This document shows, one piece after another, positions 1 through 6,872 of a stretch of 12,123 nt of DNA (its first letter is position 1; every line of letters begins with the position of its first letter). The DNA comes from an uncultured Clostridia bacterium (GTDB lineage: Bacteria; Bacillota; Clostridia; Christensenellales; Borkfalkiaceae): the NCBI GenBank assembly GCA_944376035.1, contig CALWBJ010000137.1, positions 1 through 12,123 of the forward strand. Reading direction: 5' to 3'. The translations under genes were made by a program, and so were the position numbers. The notes beneath the pieces are model-generated. The model ran no database searches, was not told the origin of the DNA, and saw nothing but the letters and a program-made list of their open reading frames with translations.

Positions 1-248
1 TCCGTTGACTTGCCGCTTAATTCTGTGGTACAACGACACCACGAAAGGCATTAAAAAATAAGGGTTGATTCGCCATTTTTTAGGCGGCAATCTTATATGG
101 TGTTCTAACAGGGTTAAACAAAGGTGCATATAATTATTGTTATGTCATGTAATAGGTTTTTTAATATATCGCTTATTTTCGACTCATCATTTTAGGTAAG
201 CACGTTTGTTTTTATTAAAAAGAAACAAAACGCGCTGAAAACATCACA
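1..248. other. Left-edge region without a clear gene
   Basis: No recognisable gene lies here. On the plus strand a frame open from the left edge ends at a TAA at 56-58; its last residues read LILWYNDTTKGIKK, which could be the C-terminus of a gene lying mainly outside the window, but I do not recognise it. On the minus strand an ATG at 50-52 opens a frame running off the edge, with no ribosome binding site. Small hairpins are visible: GTGGT/ACCAC (24-28 with 37-41) and GCC/GGC near 72-85. A long AT-rich imperfect hairpin at 199-236 lies downstream of the minus-strand gene but has no U-tract, so it is only a possible terminator. Confidence 0.4.
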
Positions 249-509
249 TTATAAAAACGCGTTTTCAAGTTCCAGTTTGTCAAAGTCTATTTTTTCAACA
301 AAATCGTCCGCTCGGAATCTTACCGTATTGTATTTGGCATAATTAAAAAGGTGGGTTTTAATCAGTACGGGAGTAGGAATATCAAGATTTTCACAGATTT
401 CTCTTAAATATCCGTAAAAGTTCGAATAATCCATGCTTTCGGTTTTTTCCAACATAAACTGACGTAATATTTTATTTTTTTTAATTACTTTTGCCCAAAT
501 TCTTATCAT
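249..509 (-). CDS. Small conserved-type hypothetical protein
   Basis: This 86-residue acidic soluble protein has no signal peptide or membrane segment. It opens with MIRIWAKVIKKNKI and ends with a pattern of RFRADDFVEKIDFDKLELE. I have the impression that this layout (RIWAK start, 'DNF-EEIDFDYLE' end) recurs in small uncharacterised proteins of Clostridia, but I know no function for it. The ATG start is supported by an ACGGAG ribosome binding site about 6 bases upstream (511-520 on the minus strand) and by a good promoter at 530-558. It stands alone, divergent from the regulator operon. Confidence that it is a real gene is fairly high; the function is unknown. Confidence 0.75.
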   Translation of the reverse strand: MIRIWAKVIKKNKILRQFMLEKTESMDYSNFYGYLREICENLDIPTPVLIKTHLFNYAKYNTVRFRADDFVEKIDFDKLELENAFL

Positions 510-529
510 AATTTCTCCGTTTGTTGATT

Positions 530-558
530 ATTGTAGCATAAAGGAAACTTAAAATCAA
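530..558 (-). promoter_or_regulatory. Promoter of the small hypothetical gene
   Basis: On the minus strand a -35-like TTGATT (558-553) is followed by a 17-base spacer and a -10 TACAAT (535-530). The -10 is preceded by TGC, an extended -10 signature. It lies about 20 bases upstream of the start codon at 509. It is back to back with the plus-strand promoter at 569-597, with 10 bases between the two -35 boxes. Confidence 0.55.
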
Positions 559-568
559 GATTTTTGTA

Positions 569-597
569 TTGACAAAAACGTTTTTTAGAGTTAAAAT
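569..597 (+). promoter_or_regulatory. Promoter of the regulator-aminotransferase operon
   Basis: A consensus TTGACA (569-574), a 17-base spacer and TAAAAT (592-597) form a near-ideal vegetative promoter. Transcription would begin near 604, which leaves a leader of about 170 bases before the ATG at 775. Confidence 0.75.
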
Positions 598-658
598 ATA
601 AAATGTAAAAATGTTGTCAAATGCAACTTTATTAAAATCTTTTAATAAAAGATATTAT

Positions 659-688
659 GCGTTTCGGTTACAAACCGCTGCGCTTTTT
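659..688 (+). terminator. Terminator-like hairpin in the operon leader (possible attenuator)
   Basis: GCG (659-661) pairs with CGC (681-683) and CGGTT (665-669) pairs with AACCG (673-677) around an ACA loop, with a 3x3 internal loop. TTTTT follows at 684-688. The segment AAACCG (672-677) can instead pair with CGGTTT (689-694), so two mutually exclusive folds exist. Because it lies inside the leader of an operon, it would act as an attenuator rather than as a gene end. The fold is short and only moderately stable. Confidence 0.35.
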
Positions 689-774
689 CGGTTTTTCTGC
701 CGATAGTTGATAAAAGAGACGGAAAAATCCCGAACTGAAAATTATTTATAAAAAATAATCAAGGATTATAGTGT

Positions 775-1266
775 ATGCAGAAACTCAAAAACGATATTCT
801 GAAATTACTTAACGAGAATGCAAGATATACTTTTGCACAGATGGCGGCTATGCTCGGAGAGAAAGAACAGACTGTGGAAAACGCCGTCAAAGAGTTGGAA
901 AACGACGGTGTCATAGTCAAGTATGCGGCGATATTAAACACCGAAGCCATGTCCGGGAGCAGCGTGCAGGCGCTTATAGAAGTAAAAGTCGCGCCGCGTA
1001 AATTAAAAGGGTTCGATTCGTGCGCGGAAGAAATATATTCTTTTCCCGAAGTACAGAGTTTGTATCTTATGAGCGGCGGGTTTGGCCTTGCGGTATTTAT
1101 CGAAGGCAAGAGCCTTTCGGACATTGCAAAATTCGTGGCGGAAAAATTGAGCGTAATAGACGGTATAATAGGCTGTCAGACTCATTTTATTCTTAAAAAA
1201 TATAAAATTGAAGGGCAGATTGCCGTAAAAGGCGAAGAAATCAAAAGGCAGATAATTCAGGCATGA
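775..1266 (+). CDS. Lrp/AsnC family transcriptional regulator
   Basis: A 163-residue DNA-binding regulator of the feast/famine (Lrp/AsnC) type, close to the usual 150-165 residues. Residues about 1-50 form a winged helix-turn-helix (FAQMAAMLGEKEQTVENAV is the helix-turn-helix core). Residues about 65-141 fit the RAM/AsnC ligand-binding domain, a ferredoxin-like fold that usually binds an amino acid and drives oligomerisation (GGFGLAVFIEG marks its middle). The ATG is preceded by AAGGA at 761-765 with 9 bases of spacing. Its TGA overlaps the ATG of the next gene (ATGA), which implies translational coupling to the aminotransferase. Such pairs usually mean that the regulator controls its partner in response to an amino acid. 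That is inference here; the ligand cannot be read from the sequence. Confidence 0.9.
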   Translation: MQKLKNDILKLLNENARYTFAQMAAMLGEKEQTVENAVKELENDGVIVKYAAILNTEAMSGSSVQALIEVKVAPRKLKGFDSCAEEIYSFPEVQSLYLMSGGFGLAVFIEGKSLSDIAKFVAEKLSVIDGIIGCQTHFILKKYKIEGQIAVKGEEIKRQIIQA

Positions 1267-2435
1267 GAGATTTTGTAAGCGAGAGAGCAAAAAATATCAA
1301 GCCGTCGGGTATAAGGAAGTTTTTCGATATAGCCTCCGAAAGTAAGGACGTTATATCTCTCGGCGTAGGCGAGCCGGATTTTATTACGCCCTGGGATATA
1401 CGCGACGCAGGTATTCAGACAATCAAAAAAGGCTACACGCAATATACTTCAAACAGCGGTATGACCGAACTGCGTTCTGAAATATCGGTATATCTGAAAG
1501 AAAGATTTAACGTAAATTACTCGCCTGAAAATATAGTCATCACTGTGGGTGCGAGCGAGGCGATTGATATAACTCTCCGCTCGGTAGTAAACGACGGGGA
1601 CGAGGTGCTTATTCCCGACCCGAGTTATGTTTCTTACCGTCCGTGCGTGGAACTTTCGGGCGGCAGGGCTGTTGCCGTGCCTTGCGACGGGGCGGACGGT
1701 TTTAAACTCACGCGCGAAAAACTCGAAAGCGTTATAACGGATAAAACCAAGGCGATTATTTTCCCTTATCCCAATAATCCCACGGGCGGGATAATGGAAA
1801 AGGAATACATAGAAAAAATAATTCCGGTTATACTCGAACACGACCTTCTGATTATATCGGATGAAATATATGCCGAATTAACTTACGGAAGAAGGCATTG
1901 TTCGATTGCGTCTTTTCCCGAACTTGAAGGGAGAGTCGTGCTAATAAGCGGATTTTCCAAGGCGTTTGCGATGACCGGTTGGCGTATAGGGTACGTATGC
2001 GCGCCCGAGTCTATAAGAAAAACGTTATTGAAAATTCATCAATACACTGCCATCTGCGCGCCTATATTTTCCCAATATGCCGCGCTGGCAGGACTTAAAA
2101 ACGGTATGAATGAGGATTTTGCCACGGTAAGTGAAATGCAGTCGGAGTATGACCGCCGCAGGAAATTCATGTATAACTCTTTCATACAGATGGGGCTGGA
2201 CTGTTTTGAACCCAAAGGCGCGTTCTATATTTTTCCGTGTGTAAAAAGCACGGGTATGACGGGCGAGGAGTTTGCCAAAGCGCTTCTTCAAGAGAAAAAA
2301 TTAGCCGTTGTTCCCGGCGACGCATTCGGGGATTTCGGTAAATACTATATAAGATGTTCTTACGCTTATTCGATGAAAAATCTTATCGAGGCGACGTCCA
2401 GAATATCGGATTTTGTGAAAGAACTCAAAAAATAA
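1263..2435 (+). CDS. Class I/II PLP-dependent aminotransferase
   Basis: A 390-residue fold-type I aminotransferase of the aspartate/aromatic aminotransferase superfamily (cytosolic, PLP cofactor), full length. Visible landmarks are the N-terminal LGVGEPDF (33-40), the ring of cofactor contacts PNNPTGG (Asn172), SDEIYAE (Asp200, Tyr203), the Schiff-base lysine in SGFSKAFAMTGWRIGY (Lys233, with Arg241 for PLP phosphate), and a C-terminal RCSYA whose Arg364 should bind the substrate alpha-carboxylate. The family includes aspartate, aromatic and N-acetyl-diaminopimelate aminotransferases; the substrate cannot be decided here. It overlaps the Lrp/AsnC gene by four bases, so the two are translated together. 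The gene downstream (glf) follows after 41 bases with no terminator, so one transcript is likely. Confidence 0.92.
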   Translation: MRDFVSERAKNIKPSGIRKFFDIASESKDVISLGVGEPDFITPWDIRDAGIQTIKKGYTQYTSNSGMTELRSEISVYLKERFNVNYSPENIVITVGASEAIDITLRSVVNDGDEVLIPDPSYVSYRPCVELSGGRAVAVPCDGADGFKLTREKLESVITDKTKAIIFPYPNNPTGGIMEKEYIEKIIPVILEHDLLIISDEIYAELTYGRRHCSIASFPELEGRVVLISGFSKAFAMTGWRIGYVCAPESIRKTLLKIHQYTAICAPIFSQYAALAGLKNGMNEDFATVSEMQSEYDRRRKFMYNSFIQMGLDCFEPKGAFYIFPCVKSTGMTGEEFAKALLQEKKLAVVPGDAFGDFGKYYIRCSYAYSMKNLIEATSRISDFVKELKK

Positions 2436-2476
2436 CAAAAGAGGAATCGATTGCCGGTTTTTGCGGAGATTAAAAT

Positions 2477-3619
2477 ATGGAAAAAATAATTATTGTGGGC
2501 GCGGGGTTATCGGGCGCGACCATTGCGAGAATGTTCGCCGACGGCGGAGATACCGTTACGGTAATAGATAAAAGAGACACAATCGGCGGAAACGTCTACG
2601 ATTACGTGGATAAAAACGGTATTCGTGTTCAGGTTTACGGACCGCATATATTTCATACCGATTACGAGGACGTTTTCGAATTTCTGTCCCGATTTACCGA
2701 ATGGAATGAATATGAGCACCGCGTGCTTGCCAACGTCAAAGGTACTCTTGTACCCGTGCCGTTTAATTTAAAATCGCTTTTCGACCTTTATCCCAAAGAT
2801 AAGGCGGAAAGAATAAAGGAAAGACTCATTGCCGAAATAGGCGAAGGCAATAAGGTTTCGATAATGCAACTTGTTCAGAACGAAAACAAGGAAATAAGAG
2901 AGTTTGCACAATTCGTATATAATAATATTTTCTATCTTTATACGAAAAAGCAGTGGGGATTTTCTCCCTCTCAACTGGGCAAGGAGATAATGAACAGAGT
3001 ACCCGTATATATATCCTATGAAGACAGGTATTTTACGGATAAGTATCAGTTTATGCCCAAGCAGGGCTTTACCGAAATGGTATCCAATATTTTAAGGCAT
3101 CCGCGCATACAGTTGAAACTCGGTAAGGACGCGAAGAAAATAATATCACTTTATGACGGGAAGATATATCTTAACGGAAAAGAATTTGAAGGCACGCTCA
3201 TTTATACGGGTTGCGTGGACGAACTTTTTGATTATAAATACGGCGTTCTGCCTTACAGAAGTCTGAAATTCAAGTTTAAGACAATTAAGAAAGAATCCTT
3301 CCAGCCTGCGGCCGTGGTAAATTATACAACATCCAAAAAATATACGAGAATTACCGAATTTTCAAAATTCACCTGCGAACAGACCGATAAGACGGACATC
3401 GTAAAGGAATATTCAAAACGTTTTAAAAAAGGCAAGAATATCCCTTATTATCCGATACCGATAGAAAAAAATCATATTCATCATAAAAAATACGCCGACG
3501 AAGCCAAAAATTACAGTAACCTATATCTTCTCGGCAGGCTTGCTCAGTACAAATATATAAATATGGACGATGCGGTTAAAAACGCCATGGATTTATACCG
3601 TAAACTAAAAGGAGACTGA
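2477..3619 (+). CDS. glf: UDP-galactopyranose mutase
   Basis: This flavoenzyme interconverts UDP-galactopyranose and UDP-galactofuranose, the donor for galactofuranose in surface glycans and glycolipids. The 380-residue length is typical. The N-terminus carries the FAD dinucleotide fold (IIIVGAGLSGATIA, 4-17; a second IGGN at 36-39). Family residues are in place: GPHIFHT (55-61), Tyr155 and Trp160 in LYTKKQWGF, Arg174 in NRVPVY, Arg291 in YTRITE, and GRLAQYKYINMDD (353-365) near the C-terminus. Positions 155, 160 and 174 match my memory of the numbering of the characterised Klebsiella enzyme. GGAG at 2465-2468 supports the ATG start. The next gene begins two bases after the stop, so glf is tightly linked to the GT4 glycosyltransferase. 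No separate galactofuranosyltransferase is recognisable in the window. Confidence 0.95.
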   Translation: MEKIIIVGAGLSGATIARMFADGGDTVTVIDKRDTIGGNVYDYVDKNGIRVQVYGPHIFHTDYEDVFEFLSRFTEWNEYEHRVLANVKGTLVPVPFNLKSLFDLYPKDKAERIKERLIAEIGEGNKVSIMQLVQNENKEIREFAQFVYNNIFYLYTKKQWGFSPSQLGKEIMNRVPVYISYEDRYFTDKYQFMPKQGFTEMVSNILRHPRIQLKLGKDAKKIISLYDGKIYLNGKEFEGTLIYTGCVDELFDYKYGVLPYRSLKFKFKTIKKESFQPAAVVNYTTSKKYTRITEFSKFTCEQTDKTDIVKEYSKRFKKGKNIPYYPIPIEKNHIHHKKYADEAKNYSNLYLLGRLAQYKYINMDDAVKNAMDLYRKLKGD

Positions 3620-3621
3620 GA

Positions 3622-4944
3622 ATGGCTGACGTAAAAATACTCGAACTTCTCGATTCGTATTATCCCGTAGTTGACGGAGCGATAAGCGTCGTCAAGAATT
3701 ATTCCAAAGAAATAAACAAGATTGCCGAGTGCGACCTTGCCGTTCCAAAATCTGCCGGAAGCGACAATTATACAGATAACGAGGAGTTTGTGGTTTATCG
3801 TTGTAAGTCGAGTGCCGCGCCCGAAAATTACAGGCTCGGTCATCCCGACCTTGACGGTAAATTTATCAAGATAATCAAAGAGCGGAAGTTTGATATATTT
3901 CATGCTCATTCACCGTTTGCCATGGGCAAGTTCGCCATTAAAATGGGCAAAAAACTCAAAGTGCCCGTAATACTTACTCTGCACACACAGTATCATCAGG
4001 ATTTTATGCGCGTTACAAAAAGTAAAGTTCTGACTGCGCTGCTTATAAAGATGATAATGCAGGTGTACAATCAGGCGGACAGCGTATGGACGGTAAGCGA
4101 AGCGTCAAAACGTATTTTGCGTCAGTACGGTTTTAAAGGCAATATCGAAGTCGTGCGGAACGGGACCGATTATACCTACCCCGATAATCCCGAAGAACTG
4201 ATAAATCTCGTTAACGAAAAGCATAATCTTAAAGGTCAGAAAAACGTTTTTGTTTTTGTCGGAAGAATGGCTATGTATAAAAATCTTAAACTTCTATGCG
4301 ACGCCATTAAGATTTTAAAGCAAAAGGGTAAAGATTTTAAGATGCTGTTTGTCGGCGGGGGATTCGATTACGAAGAACTTGTTGAATATATACATTATCT
4401 CGGTATAGACGACGTTTGCATCACAACCGACGAAATAAGAAACCGTCAACTCCTTCAAGGTTATTATTTAAGAAGCGACCTTCTTGTTTTTCCTTCTACT
4501 TTCGATATGGCAAGTATCGTTAAAGTCGAGGCGGCGGCGCATAAGTGCGCGGGCGTACTAATAAAGGATTCTTGCAGCGCAGAACTCGTTGTGGACGGTG
4601 ATAACGGCTTTTTGTGTGAAGAGAACGCACAGAGCCTTGCGGATAAACTGATTGAACTTTGCGATAAACCCGAAGTCATGAAAAAAGCGGGAGAACGCGC
4701 TTATCAGACTCTTTACAGAAGTTGGCAGATGGTCGCTGAGGAAGTTCTGGAAAAATATAAAAAAGTAATTGACGAATACAGCCGTAAACAGGAAGAGAAA
4801 AAGAGATTGAAAGAAATGAAAGCGGCTGCGAAAAAAAATAAGACCTCTGTAATCGACAAAAATAAAAGCAAAAAAGAAAACGCCGAATATAAAGTAAAAA
4901 CCAAAAATTCCGAAAAAAAGAAAAAACCTGTTAAAAAAGTATAA
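3622..4944 (+). CDS. GT4 family glycosyltransferase, glycolipid-synthase type, with Lys-rich tail
   Basis: A 440-residue GT-B fold retaining glycosyltransferase. The N-terminal DSYYPVVDGAISVVKNYS (11-28) replaces the usual glycine-rich loop and resembles diacylglycerol glucosyltransferases. HAHSPF (94-99) and LHTQYH (120-125) follow. The nucleotide-sugar domain has FVGRMAMYKN (212-221), FVGGG (243-247) and FPSTFDMASIVKVEAAA (290-306). Here the family EX7E motif reads Asp295-x7-Glu303, with Asp in place of the first Glu. Residues 388-440 form a disordered, strongly basic tail with 21 lysines in 53 residues. A likely role is adding a sugar to diacylglycerol or another membrane acceptor at the cytoplasmic face, possibly with the tail binding anionic lipid; the exact substrate is inference. 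The SD (GGAG, 3611-3614) sits inside the end of glf, so the two are coupled. Confidence 0.85.
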   Translation: MADVKILELLDSYYPVVDGAISVVKNYSKEINKIAECDLAVPKSAGSDNYTDNEEFVVYRCKSSAAPENYRLGHPDLDGKFIKIIKERKFDIFHAHSPFAMGKFAIKMGKKLKVPVILTLHTQYHQDFMRVTKSKVLTALLIKMIMQVYNQADSVWTVSEASKRILRQYGFKGNIEVVRNGTDYTYPDNPEELINLVNEKHNLKGQKNVFVFVGRMAMYKNLKLLCDAIKILKQKGKDFKMLFVGGGFDYEELVEYIHYLGIDDVCITTDEIRNRQLLQGYYLRSDLLVFPSTFDMASIVKVEAAAHKCAGVLIKDSCSAELVVDGDNGFLCEENAQSLADKLIELCDKPEVMKKAGERAYQTLYRSWQMVAEEVLEKYKKVIDEYSRKQEEKKRLKEMKAAAKKNKTSVIDKNKSKKENAEYKVKTKNSEKKKKPVKKV

Positions 4945-5008
4945 TCTGAGCGGTTTTTTCTTAATTGAGGTCCGTTAATTTTAGTAATTAGATAAATTTT
5001 ATATTTAT

Positions 5009-5041
5009 GTGCGAGCGCGAACTATAAGTTCGCGCCCGCAT
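5009..5041 (+). terminator. Hairpin ending the regulator-glf-GT4 operon
   Basis: GCGCGAACT (5015-5023) pairs perfectly with AGTTCGCGC (5027-5035) around an ATA loop. The stem is extended by GCG/CGC beyond one A/C mismatch. It is the only GC-rich element in this gap and lies 67 bases past the last stop codon. The following bases (TTGTATTT) make only a weak U-tract, so termination may be partial or the hairpin may protect the 3' end. Confidence 0.55.
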
Positions 5042-5102
5042 TGTATTTAAAAAAATATGATTAAATAAAATGTATTTTAAAAAATAAAAAGTTAAAAATT
5101 AT

Positions 5103-5130
5103 TTGAAAATGTTTTTGCTTGTGTTATAAA
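5103..5130 (+). promoter_or_regulatory. Possible orphan promoter in the convergent gap
   Basis: TTGAAA (5103-5108), a 16-base spacer and TATAAA (5125-5130), with TGT just before the -10 (extended -10). No gene follows before the hairpins at 5177-5196 and 5242-5264. In such AT-rich DNA a chance match is a real possibility. Confidence 0.25.
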
Positions 5131-5289
5131 TGCCTATAAAAATAAAAATGAAGGTTAAAGAGAAAAACGTTAGTCCTTATAAAAAGATTTTTATAAATTT
5201 CAATTTATTCTCGTGCAATTTTTAATTTAATAATTATTTAATAATCACATGACTGATGTGATTAGATTTTAATGAATTAAATATATTTT

Positions 5290-5327
5290 ATTGTAAAAAA
5301 ATAAAATGCGGAATTTTTCCGCATTTT
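5290..5327 (-). terminator. Terminator of the YbhN-like gene
   Basis: A perfect 11-bp stem, AAAATGCGGAA (5303-5313) with TTCCGCATTTT (5317-5327), has a 3-base loop. Read on the minus strand it is followed by ATTTTTTTAC, a good U-tract. It lies 57 bases downstream of the minus-strand stop at 5384. Confidence 0.8.
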
Positions 5328-5383
5328 CAAGAAATATCTTTTCTCTTATTTATAATATTTTAATTTTTTATAAGTATCTGTTT

Positions 5384-6748
5384 TTAAGGACTGTTATCTT
5401 CTTCAAGATCGGTAAACTCAGGCTTTTTATGAGATTTTCTCTTCACGGTCGTGAAAATGAAACCTATGATTATAAGAGAATAGAAACTTAAAATTCTCCA
5501 GATCATCATTGCAGGGAAAGCAAGACCCGCTTTCAGTCCGGTTGAAAAGAGAATATAAAAAGATAAATCCGCCGCGCCCGAATTGCCGGGGGTGGGTATG
5601 AAAGAAATGCCTGCATAAAGTATTATGCAAAGTTGTATTACCTGCGCCCATTCGAGAATTGAAGCCGTCTGCCAGTCAAACCCGTAAAATTTGAGAGTGA
5701 AATACGCAATCGAACTCATTGCGAGCGACTCTGCAAAACTCAGAATGAAAGTCATAAAAAAGACGAGCGGGGTGGAGGCAAGTTTTTTTAGACACTTTGA
5801 GTTTCTGACCACGCCTTTAATGGTTTTATAAGTAGTAACTTTCGGGTTTTTTACTATTCTTAGTTTACTGCCGAGACACATTACGAATCGTACCAGCGTA
5901 GCGCCTATTTTCGGGAAAATCGAAAAAACAACGACAAGTAACGGCGTAATAAGACAGAAGAAAAGCCCTATTCCCGCAAGAGTGGAAATGACGTTGTACG
6001 GCATCGCTTTCAGCATGGCGGGTTCTATTTTCAGAACATTGTATTTATAACATACGAGACATATAAGGCCTAGAATAACGAAAGCAATCTGATTAAGGAA
6101 GTAGGTCGCAATCGACATGGACGACGCCGTTCCGCCGTCAACTCCGTTTTTAGAGAGGTGATAGATTTCAAACGGCTGACCGCCGACTGCAAGCGGGGTT
6201 ACGCTGTTGTAATAATGACCTATAACGCCCGTTTCCATACACGTTTTAAAATGAAACTTTCCGGTCATGGATTTACTCATTATAGTAAGTTTCAGTCCTT
6301 TAAACAGATAGCAGCACCCCAGCGCGAGTAAGGCAAAGATAAAATAAATCCAGTTGTTTGAAAGAATACCTAAGATGTCGTCAAAAGAAGGGAGATTCTG
6401 ATCCGTTGCGAAAAAATCGTGATAAAAAGTCCATGCAAGAACTGCTAAGACGAATACTACGAAAATAACGGTAAAAAGAGTTTTAAAGAATTTCTGCCGT
6501 TTTGTAACTACTTTATCCTCGTTATATCCGAGGAGTTTATGCATAACAAGTTGTTTACCGATACTTTTCTGTGAATTTTTCTTTATGGTTTCTTCAACTT
6601 CCAAGACCACTTGTTCCGCATGGCTTTCTGCGTTATAGTTATAGTCTGCCGGTAAATCTTCCGGCGGAACTTCCACGATTATGGGTTCTGCCGTGTGTTC
6701 GTCCATTTCTATTTTGTTTACTACGGGCGTTTTTTTGTTTTTTCTCAT
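5384..6748 (-). CDS. YbhN/LPG-synthase transmembrane-type (UPF0104) membrane protein
   Basis: A polytopic membrane protein of the lysylphosphatidylglycerol-synthase TM-region family (YbhN/AglD-like). Members include the flippase part of MprF and proteins implicated in lipid or glycolipid handling. From the ATG at 6748 it has 454 residues: a charged, probably cytoplasmic N-terminal extension (1-85), then hydrophobic segments near 90-106, 132-150, 214-233, 256-278, 327-350, 369-382 and 413-433. Family motifs are TPLAVGGQPFEIY (184-196) and PTPGNSGAAD (385-394). There is no synthetase domain, so it is not a complete MprF. In-frame upstream starts exist (ATG 6760, TTG 6787). I chose 6748 because the best promoter has its -10 at 6759-6764, overlapping the ATG at 6760. 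No clear SD precedes any of the three. Divergent from the GT28 gene, it may move or modify a glycolipid; that is inference. Confidence 0.85.
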   Translation of the reverse strand: MRKNKKTPVVNKIEMDEHTAEPIIVEVPPEDLPADYNYNAESHAEQVVLEVEETIKKNSQKSIGKQLVMHKLLGYNEDKVVTKRQKFFKTLFTVIFVVFVLAVLAWTFYHDFFATDQNLPSFDDILGILSNNWIYFIFALLALGCCYLFKGLKLTIMSKSMTGKFHFKTCMETGVIGHYYNSVTPLAVGGQPFEIYHLSKNGVDGGTASSMSIATYFLNQIAFVILGLICLVCYKYNVLKIEPAMLKAMPYNVISTLAGIGLFFCLITPLLVVVFSIFPKIGATLVRFVMCLGSKLRIVKNPKVTTYKTIKGVVRNSKCLKKLASTPLVFFMTFILSFAESLAMSSIAYFTLKFYGFDWQTASILEWAQVIQLCIILYAGISFIPTPGNSGAADLSFYILFSTGLKAGLAFPAMMIWRILSFYSLIIIGFIFTTVKRKSHKKPEFTDLEEDNSP

Positions 6749-6758
6749 AAATATATAC

Positions 6759-6787
6759 ATTTTACTTAAAATTGCCGTAAATGTCAA
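6759..6787 (-). promoter_or_regulatory. Promoter of the YbhN-like gene
   Basis: On the minus strand TTGACA (6787-6782), a 17-base spacer and TAAAAT (6764-6759). Initiation would fall near 6751-6753, only a few bases before the ATG at 6748, so the message would have almost no leader. Its -35 faces the -35 of the divergent promoter (6815-6820). GTCAAA occurs at 6783-6788 and again at 6805-6810, 22 bases apart. Confidence 0.55.
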
Positions 6788-6814
6788 ACGAAATACTCTT
6801 ATTGGTCAAAAAAC

Positions 6815-6843
6815 TTGACTTTTATTTACGGTTAATATAAAAT
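6815..6843 (+). promoter_or_regulatory. Promoter of the GT28 glycosyltransferase gene
   Basis: TTGACT (6815-6820), a 17-base spacer and TAAAAT (6838-6843). Initiation near 6850 gives a short leader that includes the GGAGG ribosome binding site at 6859-6863. Confidence 0.65.
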
Positions 6844-6872
6844 CAAATATACAGTGTCGGAGGATAAATATC

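Larger units (their letters stand above)
4945..5383. other. AT-rich convergent intergenic region with several hairpins
   Basis: Two convergent genes face each other across about 440 bases with no convincing gene. It holds a GC-rich hairpin at 5011-5039 and the terminator of the minus-strand gene at 5303-5327. Between them lie an AT-only palindrome at 5177-5196 and a perfect 9-bp stem with a GACTG loop at 5242-5264 (TAATCACAT/ATGTGATTA) followed by GATTTT. A promoter-like pair at 5103-5130 raises the possibility of a short transcript. A 25-codon frame starting at 5149 has no ribosome binding site. Confidence 0.6.

Noticed and set aside
199..236. Hairpin as terminator of the small hypothetical gene
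   Set aside because: The stem is long but AT-rich and imperfect, and neither strand has a U-tract after it, so I kept it as a note only.
759..1290. Minus-strand frames opposite the regulator gene
   Set aside because: They are antisense frames of the Lrp/AsnC gene with no ribosome binding site or recognisable domain.
5149..5226. 25-codon frame MKVKEKNVSPYKK... in the convergent gap
   Set aside because: No ribosome binding site, AT-driven composition, and it overlaps a palindrome.
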